This document shows, piece by piece, positions 56,471-64,000 of a DNA stretch of 64,000 nucleotides. Source of the DNA: Setophaga petechia (lineage: Eukaryota; Chordata; Aves; Passeriformes; Parulidae); the NCBI GenBank assembly GCA_024362935.1, contig JANCRA010000028.1, forward strand, positions 3,942,501-4,006,500, given 5' to 3'. The position numbers and the translations under genes were made by a program. The first letter of the stretch is position 1. Every line of letters starts with the position of its first letter. Below the pieces are notes generated by a model. It was not told the origin of the DNA. It saw nothing but the letters and a program-made list of their open reading frames with translations, and ran no database searches.

Positions 56471-58463
56471 CCGCTCCCCTCCTCTTTTGCGTGCTCATCC
56501 TCCGGCGCAGCCGCTGCGGCGGGGCCGGGGGCCGCCTGCACCGCGCTGACCCCGCGCCGTGACCCGGCCTGTCGGGGAGGCCTCGGGCTCCGTGTGCGGC
56601 CGGGGCCGGCCCTGTGCCCCGCGGAGGCCCCGAGACCCCCGAGCGCGGGCGGTGGGAGGCGGCGGCGGCGGCTGCACGCACGGAGCATCGGTGGAAGGAG
56701 CCCCCGGTGCCCCCGGTGCCCATGCCCGGGCCCCTGCGGCACCCTCGGGGCTGCTGCCCACGCTGGGGCCGAGCCCTGGGCACAGCGGCAATGGCCGGAG
56801 GGGCAGAGCCCGAAATCCCGGAGCGCTGCTCCAGCCCCCGCCCCGTACCACCCCCTGGTCCTCCCGCTAGTGCTTTTTCTTGTTTGTATGGTTTTTTCCC
56901 TTTTTTTTTTCTTTTTATTGGTGGATTATTTTTTAAAATTACTTCACGGTTGGCGCTGCAGAGCCGTCTGGGATTGCAGGGGGGTCTGTCCCGTGGGGGG
57001 GGACTCTGCCGTAGAGCGAGGGGCAGTGGGGACCACTGGGGCAGTGGGGACCAGCGTGGTGTCCAGTCTGGTCGGGCATCAGAGCTGCCACCGGCATCAC
57101 TTGGCTGCGAGTTTGGTTTGCTCTGAAAAACACCCGGAGGATGGGGCTGGGGTGATGCCAGCGAGGGGCTGAGGAGGTGATGAGCAGCTCTTGGAGTGAT
57201 TGGGCAGCTCTGAATGCCCAGGGCTCACTGTGGGTGGCTGTGGATTCTGGGGAAGGAAGAGGCTCCCCCAAGAGCTGCCTCCCCACTCTGCCTGGAAAAC
57301 ACCCAAACATGGGGCTCTGTCTCCACCACCAGCACAGGCTGTGAAATGGGATTGGAAAGCAGGCTTTTTAATAATAATAGTAAAAAGAAGCCTCATGAAT
57401 GTCCTTTTGGCAGCCGTTGCTGGCTGAGAAGTGATGCCATGGAGTATTTTAAAATTTCTCTGTTCCTTTAAATACGCCTCAAGAAAAATAAAATGTGTTT
57501 TCGCCTCACTCCTGCTGCTGCTCCTTATTCATCAGCCTCATGCTGGGGGTGCAGCATTCTTCCTGGGGACTCCTGGGGATGGAGGAATGCTTTTGAGCAT
57601 CCAGTTGCCCCGAATATGAGTGGGTGCCCCCTGGCAGCACTGCAGTGAGTGAGGCAGCGTGGATTTACACCCTTGGTGCTGGCAGGCACCAGGGAGGAGC
57701 GAGATGCTGCAGTGGACACAGAGTCAGGAGCGTTTGAACTTGTATCCTCTCTGCTGCCTCATTAATAGTCTGGATTGGTTCCTCCCATGTTAATACAGTG
57801 CTTAAAATCTGCCAGGGATTATAAAAAGGAAGGATTAATAAAAAAAGAGCTGGCATTGTTGGAGCAGAGGAGGGGATGCAGGGCGGTCACTGCTCTACAG
57901 AACAGGAGCTCCATGTCTTAATGGGATTTTTTAAACGGTACTTGATATTCAAAATGCTAATCCCAGTTCTTTTCTGAACCTCGGCTCTGCTTTGGATCAG
58001 ACTTGCTGGAGCTTATTCAGTGCCCTTGTGGGAGTAGTGCCCCCAGGTCTGCTCTGGACCAGAGATAGGAAATTTAACTTACAGATAAAACACGTCCTCT
58101 TGTTGTGGAGGAGCACTGCTGAGGATGGGTTGTGCAGGATGCCTTGGATGAGGCTGAGCAGAGCTTTGTTTGGAGCTGCTTCTGTGCAGGTGTCACAGCT
58201 CTGGCTCTCAGTGGTGTTTCCTGCCCACCTGGGGTGGGTCTGGGGCTGATCCCCTTCCCCAGCACCCCCAGAAGCAGCCCTGGTGGGATGGCGTGTATGT
58301 GCAGGGTTGTGAGAGTCCTGTGGTGCTCCATCCTGCCATAGAGCTGACAGCTCAGCTTGAGTGAGGCATTGGGATTTCCAGGATGTGACACAGGTCCAAA
58401 TGGTAAAATAATTATGAATGGTGTTGGACAGTGGGAGGAAGCAAGGGAGATGTGCCAGTGTTA

Positions 58464-58525
58464 TAGGATCACAGAGTGGTTTGGGTTGGAAGGAACCATC
58501 CAGTTCCAACCCCCAGCCAGGGGCA
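58464..58525 (-). mobile_element. Short CR1 LINE 3' tail
   Basis: Minus-oriented terminal fragment: 'atcacagagtggtttgggtt' followed by 'ggaaggaaccatccagttcc'. About 60 bp. Confidence 0.82.
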
Positions 58526-59469
58526 GGGCCCATTTTTGGGGGGCGCTTTCTCCCCGTGCCTGTATTCATCTCCACAGCAGTTTTTGTGTGCATTTCTCCA
58601 GTGATATTTGTGTGTTTGTGCCGTGCCACTGCCCTCCCCAGCTGGCTGAATCCTCACTCCTGACAGCCAAGTCCCTGCTCCCAGCGCTGCCTCCTGCCAG
58701 TGGGAGTAGTGGGAGATGGGAGTTAAAAATAAAAGGGGAGAGGAAGCGAGGTGGGCTCCGGGTCGGGCTCTGTGGGTGCCCCCTGTCCCCTCCTGTGGCA
58801 GTGAAATCTGCAGCAGCGCCCCAAGACTCACAGCCCGACCTCTCTCCATCCCTTCCTGTTCATTCCATCCTGTTCCTACTGAGGCTTTCTCTCCTGGGGG
58901 CACGAATGTGAAGTCGAGCACAGTTGCTGTTTGCAGAGGTCAGGTCTTGTGTGACTCCATCTTTTCCAGAACCCCCCGGCTGCAGAAGTCCCTACAGACC
59001 TTGCAGATGAATACATTCACTTGTTCAGATGCCATCTTCCTTTCCCTTGTTAACCCTTTTCGTTGCCATAAGTATTTTTGAGCTCTTCTGTTCATCCAGA
59101 AGGGTCACACGTGAATAATTCAGCTGTCCAGTGTATAATTCAGCTGTCCTGTGTCCCTGCCAGTGGGGAGTGGGGCTGTCACATGGCAGGTGACAGCCAG
59201 TGGCTGTGTCCACAGCTCTACCTCAGCCTGAGGGCTTTAGCATCACTGAAATGCTGGATTTTGGGGGTGAGGAGGAGCAGAGCTGCAGGTCAGACATCAT
59301 GGCTGCCCTTGGAGCAGTCCTGATCCCACAAGCACTGCAGCAGGGAAGCTGCTGTGCCTGCTCCCGTGGGGTCCCGGAGCAGGAGGGGTGAGATGCTGCT
59401 GGACCTGCACTGCTGGGCTCTGCTGGGCAGCTGGGAAAGGAGGAAGGTGGCAGGAGTGATGTAGATGAG

Positions 59470-59975
59470 CCCTACATGCTCCTGTGGGGTGTTCTTGTGT
59501 TCCTTCATGCTCCTGTGTTCCTACATGCTCCTGTGTGAGATGTTCTTGTGTTCCTCCGTGCTCCTTTGTGGGATCTTCTTGTGTTCCTACATGCTCCTGT
59601 GTGGGATCTTCTTGTGTTCCTGCATGTTCCTGTGCGAGATGTTGAGATGTTCTTATGTTCCTACATGCTCCTGGGAGGTGTTCTTGTGTTCCTACATGCT
59701 CCTGTGTAGGATCTTCTTGTGTTCCTTGATGCTCCTGTGTGGGATGTTCTTGTGTTCCTACATGTTCCTGTGTGAGATGTTGAGATGTTCTTGTGTTCCT
59801 CCATGCTCCTGTGTGGGATGTTCTTGTGTTCCTACATGTTCCTGTGCGAGATGTTGAGATGTTCTTGTGTTCCTCCATGCTCCTGTGTGGGATGTTCTTG
59901 TGTTCCTACATGCTCCTGTGTGAAATGTTGTGTTCCTACACGGTCCTGTGTGAGATATTCTTGTGTTCCCCAGCA
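59470..59975. repeat. VNTR of 33-bp units with 48-bp variants
   Basis: About fourteen units based on 'tgctcctgtgtgggatcttc' followed by 'ttgtgttcctaca'. Some carry a 15-bp insertion ('gagatgttgagatgttctt' region), giving a longer unit and a higher-order pattern. Since 33 and 48 are multiples of three, both strands stay open (HVGTQEHPTQE-like on the minus strand, Cys/Ser/Leu-rich on the plus strand). I consider these artefacts. Confidence 0.95.
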
Positions 59976-61038
59976 TTGAGGGGTCCTAGTCGTCCCTGTG
60001 TCACAGGGATACTGTTCACAGCAGTGGGTGCACACCATGGTAGGACAAGCCAAAAACTGAGAAAACCTTTTTCTGTGCTTTAGACATGGCTGCAGGCAAA
60101 GCCCAGGCTCTAGGTCACTCTGGGTGGTGTGTCATGTTCCCAACCTTGGAGGGGCCTGGTGGGGTGATGGACAGGGTTTTGGGGACAGACAGAGCTCAGA
60201 GGGGACACTGAGCCCCAGGGCTCCTTGGATGTATTGGGGAGCTTCAGGTCTGCTGCATGGGAGTTCAGTGGTCCCACTGAAATCAACTTAAACACAGGAA
60301 TGCTCTTGCCCCACTGAGGCCTGGCGTCAATCTGTGGGCACCAGAGGGTGATGAGAGTGATAAATAATTGCAGCCAGATACATCAGCTGTGCACTGGGTG
60401 TCTGAGAGCATGGAGCCAAAAGGGCTCAGTCTCATCCCCGCTGTTTTAATTCGAGTGTCTTTGTGTGTGAGCTGCTCGGAAGCTGTACAAATGTTTGTTT
60501 TGCCATGTATCTCCCCATTAACAAGATTTCTCAGGAAATATGCAAAATTATCACTACAGGCAGAACATGTACAGTAAGGCTCATTAAGCTAAGTACTGTG
60601 ATAAATTGCTTCTTCCAGAAAATTATGTATATTAGCAAAAAAGGAGGAGAGTGAGCCCAGGTGGAAGGGCAGGAAGACAGAGTGTGTGGGATTGTTGTGG
60701 CTCCAGGTGACCTGGGCACGCCTGCCTCAGGGCAGTGTCCTTGCACCGTGGGATGATCCTGCAGGAGATGTGGGGAGGGGAGGGCAAGCAGAGGACAGCA
60801 GGGGAATTGGAGCTGGAGCAGTGCTGTGTCAGGACCAGAGCAGGCACAAAGCCAGAGAGGCTCTTTGCTCAGGAAAACGTGAAACCAGACAACTGTGGAA
60901 GCACAAGGAGTAGAAAGTTTTGCTGAACTGAAAGAAAAGGAGGGAGCAGGGGGGATGTGTCACAGGCTGCCTGCACCTCTGCCCCTGCCTGTGCCCCTGC
61001 CTGCAGTGGCCAGAACCAGGGCTGCTCTTGGGAATGTG

Positions 61039-61422
61039 TGTCACAGACATCTCTTATGAAAAATCCTTTCTTTAAGATTTTTCCTCCTGAGAAGCTGAGA
61101 GGCCTCAGGAACAAAACGTAAACAATGGTTATCTGCTGCTGTGGAATGCAACAGGTGCATCTGTGATTGGTCTCATGTGGTTGTTTCTAATTAATGGCCA
61201 ATCAAAGTGAGCTGGCTTGGACACAGAGCCCGAGCCACGAACCTTTATTATCATTCTTTCTTTTCTATTCTTAGCTAGCCTTCTGATGAGATCCTTTTCT
61301 TCTATTCTTTCAGTATAGTTTTAATGTAATATATATAATAAAATAATAAATCAGCCTTCTGAAACATGGAGTCAGATCCTCATCTCTTCCCTCATCCAAG
61401 AACCCCTGTGAACATGGTCACA
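61039..61422 (+). mobile_element. Solo LTR of an endogenous retrovirus, with flanking direct repeats
   Basis: A 384-bp element starts TGTCACAG and ends GGTCACA, with a poly(A) signal cluster (ataataaaataataaatca) near its 3' end. A 7-bp direct repeat, gaatgtg, flanks it exactly (61,032-61,038 and 61,423-61,429), as a target-site duplication would. No internal viral genes adjoin it. The layout resembles LTR families common in passerine genomes. A second, diverged copy lies at 63.5-64.0 kb. Confidence 0.82.
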
Positions 61423-61501
61423 GAATGTGGGCACTGCTTTTGCCCCCCAAATCAGGGGGCAGACTTATGGCTGTGAACAGGGGACAGGCTGTGGCATTGG
61501 G

Positions 61502-61660
61502 TGTGTCATGGGCTCACGGAGTGGTTTGGCTTGGAAAGGACCTTCACAGACCATGTGGTGCCATGGGCAGGAACACCTTCACTAGACCAGAATGCTCTGA
61601 GCCTTCTTCCAGTCTTGACCTTGAACACTTCCAGGGATGGGGCTGCTGACAGACTTCAGG
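61502..61660 (-). mobile_element. Diverged CR1 LINE 3' fragment
   Basis: Minus-oriented: 'cacggagtggtttggcttgg' then 'ggaaaggaccttcacagacc', 'ccatgggcaggaacaccttc' and 'ttccagtcttgaccttgaac'. Confidence 0.8.
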
Positions 61661-62544
61661 ATGCTCAGGTCCCGCATCAGAGATGTTCTGAAACATCTTT
61701 CACCCTTTTTCAGTGATGCTCTGAGTATTTTCCATGGTGATGCAGCTGCTCTCCCCTTGCAGGAGTGATGGAAGTAGTGAGTGCAGCCCAGGACATCTGC
61801 TGGCCAAAAGCTTGGGGACATCCAGAGGAGATCAGGAAGTTCTGCTCCAGCAGCCCTGGCGAGCTCAGGCTCAGGAAAAGATTCCCCTCAGTTGCCAAAG
61901 AACCTTCAAAGAACTATATCACCCAACCCTACTGTCTTGGGTTGGGACATCTTCCACTAGACCAGCTCCTGACTAGTTGTAAAATTCCAAATCTCCTGCC
62001 CAAATTGTGCTCATTTGCTCCTAGGCCAGCATGTTCTTTCTACAGGAGAAGATTCCTTCTCCCTGCTGCCTCCTCCTCCGGCATCCACAGGCACCTCAGG
62101 GTACACCCCAGCACAGGGGGCAAACCTGGCTGTGCAGCATCAAACATTGCTGCAGGGTGGGACTGAACTTTGTGTTAACAGTGCAGTTTCCCAGATTCTA
62201 ATGAATACTTGCAAACTCACATTTCTTTTCATGGGAAATAACTAAAAATGAGGTTTTCTGCTCACTGTTCTCTGAGTTTTTAGGAGAGTGCTGCCACTGT
62301 GGCCACTTCCATGCTGATGTGTGCTGCAGGTTTTCCAGTATGAGCTCTGCCTTTTCCCCTGCCATTGCTGGTCTTCCATCAGGTTCTGTCAGACTTTGGC
62401 TTTGTGTATGAAATGGCTGTTTTGGTTTTCCAGAGGACCTTTGCCTTTTGGGAGGATCAGTGGCTCACTGGGATGGTGCCGAGGTTCTTTTACAGGGTTG
62501 AGGCAAGAGCACCAAAGGAATGTCATTGAGCTTTCATGACCATG

Positions 62545-62640
62545 TGAGCAGCCTGGTTTGGTGAAGGTGTCCCTGCCCAGGCAGGGGGTGGACTGGAGCA
62601 TCCTTGAATGTCCATTCCAGATCAGTATTCCATGAGTGCC
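62545..62640 (+). mobile_element. Short CR1 LINE 3' fragment
   Basis: Plus-oriented: 'gtgaaggtgtccctgcccag' then 'gcagggggtggactggagca' and 'tgtccattccagatcagtat', a decayed CR1 tail. Confidence 0.8.
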
Positions 62641-63471
62641 TTTTGTAGGTGAGGTGGTGGGGTTTGCAGGATAACCATTGTGGACTGTGTTGATCCCACA
62701 GCCATGGGAGTTGTGGTGCTGCCCCTGTCACCTTCTCTGCCTGAGGCTTCCCTTATTTTTTCTCTGGCAGCTCTGTTCTGCACAGGAGCTGTAACCATGA
62801 TGATGCCGCTTAGAGGGTGTTAAAAATTAATTAAGATTATTTAAGTTTGTTTTTAAGCAAATCATTCTCCAGCCATGACTGTAAATTTATAAAGTACTGA
62901 CTGTAAAGTCTGGGTGCTTTTCCAGTAGGTGATAGTGCAGTCCATGTTTCAGAGCTACAGGAGGAGGTCAGTGAGTTCAGCTCATTGCCCTCACCAGGAC
63001 TGGTGTCACCTCTGGCACTTGCTCTTCAGAGTTAAGGAGAATTTTATCTGTTTGCTTTTAAAACTGAGCTTAAGAGTGATCTTGGTTCTCATGAAAGGCT
63101 CTGTCTAGCCTCTGTTCTAGGCCAGCCTTCCCAAGGCATGAAGAGCAGCCCCAAGGTGAGAGATTCATTTGGTGGGTGGGAGATCCGTGGGTGCCCTGCA
63201 CCCTGTGCAGGTGGGGCTGAGCTGAGCTGCCCTTGTGCTGCCAAGCATTGCAGAGCCAGGCTGGGATGTTCCCAGAGATCTGGGCATCTGAACCTTCTCC
63301 TGTGTGTCGTTTGGGCTCTCTGAGATGCTGAGATGTCAGAGCTGCTCAGTTGTTGTGACCTTGTCCTTCCTTGTACAGCTACATGCCAGAATGAGCTCTC
63401 AGTGTCAGTGCCCTGGCCTTGGGCTTTGGATACAGGGGACAAGGTGACTGCTGCTGGGTGTTGGACCCCTC

Positions 63472-63986
63472 TGTGTTGAGTTTGCAGGGCCCCTAGGATG
63501 AGGGAGGAATTGATGACTCTGACTCCATGTTCTTAGAAGGCTAATTTATTATGATATGATATGATATTTATTATTATATTATATTACATTATATTACATT
63601 ATATGTTATTATATTATTGTTATATATTTTATTATTATTACATTATAATTATATTCTATTTATATTATATTATACGGTATGATACAATATTATGCTGTAT
63701 TATATTATGCTATACTAAAAAATAGAGAAAGGATACATCAGAAGGCTTAACAAGAATGATAATTAAAACTCGTGACTCTCCAGAATCTGACACAGCTGGC
63801 TGTGATTGGTCATTAAGTAAAAACAATCCACATATTGGATAAACAATCTCCAAGCACAGTCCAAAGCAGCAAAACACAGGAGAAGCAAAATAATCAGATA
63901 ATTATTTTCTTTTTTTCTCTGAGGCTTCTCAGCTTCCCAGAAGAATCGTGGGCAAAGAAGATTTTTCAGAAAATATGACAGTGACA
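63472..63986 (-). mobile_element. Second LTR of the same group, inverted and AT-expanded
   Basis: The reverse complement shares blocks with the 61-kb LTR: a TGTCAC start, 'gaagctgagaagcctcag', 'ccttctgatg', 'aataaattagccttct' and 'acatggagtcaga', in the same order. It is about 130 bp longer, mainly because the AT-rich part before the poly(A) signal has expanded into a TTATA-type microsatellite (63,541-63,715). Termini are approximate and no convincing target duplication was seen. Confidence 0.72.
63541..63715. repeat. AT-rich microsatellite inside LTR
   Basis: Runs of tatta, tatat and catta words for about 170 bp, derived from the AT-rich segment that is short in the related LTR at 61 kb. 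Confidence 0.93.
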
Positions 63987-64000
63987 CCCATGTGCCACTC

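Larger units (their letters stand above)
55560..56870 (+). promoter_or_regulatory. STX1A: CpG island promoter of the syntaxin-1 gene
   Basis: A broad CpG-dense region with GC boxes (for example ccccgcccc near 55,845 and cgcccgcccc near 55,880) surrounds the first coding exon. No TATA box is obvious. The long open frames on both strands here, up to 465 codons, follow from the GC-rich composition, which makes stops rare. Confidence 0.75.
55958..64000 (+). other. STX1A: Syntaxin-1 intron 1 (continues past window)
   Basis: From the GTGAGT donor to the window edge I find no exon encoding the acidic segment or the Habc/SNARE domains of syntaxin, so this is intronic if the exon 1 call is right. It holds a 21-bp GC-rich repeat, a weak CTCF-like motif, a 33-bp VNTR, short CR1 tails and two related LTRs. 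Confidence 0.65.

Noticed and set aside
55609..57172. Very long open frames (377 codons minus, 465 codons plus) in the 55.6-57.2 kb CpG island
   Set aside because: They overlap each other on opposite strands, lack domain signatures, run through a splice donor and a tandem repeat, and are expected from GC-rich sequence where stop codons are rare.
59297..59878. 193-codon minus-strand frame with HVGTQEHPTQE-like repeats
   Set aside because: It comes from the 33-bp VNTR, whose period is a multiple of three; the opposite strand is equally open and no start or promoter context exists.
1..64000. Bacterial-type systems, CRISPR arrays, operons, tRNA or rRNA genes
   Set aside because: The DNA is clearly vertebrate; tandem arrays here have no spacer-repeat structure, and no tRNA or rRNA signature was seen on either strand.

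Overview
The window looks like a piece of a gene-dense bird microchromosome, probably from a passerine. It has avian CR1 LINE 3' ends in both orientations, many GC-rich minisatellites, compact spliced genes with CpG-island promoters, and LTRs of a kind I associate with passerine endogenous retroviruses. There is no prokaryotic, phage or CRISPR content. Nearly all open frames longer than 60 codons are chance frames or repeat artefacts. The real coding sequence is short exons bounded by GT/AG sites.

Three protein-coding genes can be supported. (1) Positions 1-22,000, minus strand: the 5' end of GTF2IRD1, a TFII-I-family transcription factor. The first coding exon is 1507-1629, preceded by 6 nt of 5'UTR. 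A predicted noncoding first exon lies in a CpG island and ends at a GTAAGG donor at 21,684, which implies a first intron of about 20 kb. (2) Positions 34,757-46,471, plus strand: a complete MKS1 gene, encoding the B9-domain protein of the ciliary transition zone. It has 17 coding exons whose phases all join into an unbroken 578-residue frame. (3) Positions 55,928-55,957, plus strand: a 10-codon first coding exon of a syntaxin-1 gene, most likely STX1A, in a strong CpG island. The rest of that gene lies beyond the right edge.

Between the genes: 22.3-33.9 kb is intergenic, with CR1 fragments and AT-rich stretches that may be conserved noncoding elements. A minisatellite of roughly 29-30 bp runs from 33.9 to 34.6 kb, right up to the MKS1 promoter. 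The 46.5-55.6 kb stretch is intergenic, with a CR1, a ~37-bp minisatellite, a G-rich 9-bp array and a very good CTCF-like motif at 54,647. The 56-64 kb stretch is syntaxin intron 1, with a 33-bp VNTR and two related LTRs in opposite orientation.

The genes do not form a pathway. Their order is the notable point. In human, GTF2IRD1 and STX1A lie in the Williams-Beuren region at 7q11.23, while MKS1 lies at 17q22. Here MKS1 sits between them. I found no undescribed biological system. The best leads are the gene order, an 8-residue tandem duplication at the MKS1 N-terminus, paired X-box-like motifs in GTF2IRD1 intron 1, the CTCF-like site beside a G-rich array, and tandem arrays next to promoters.
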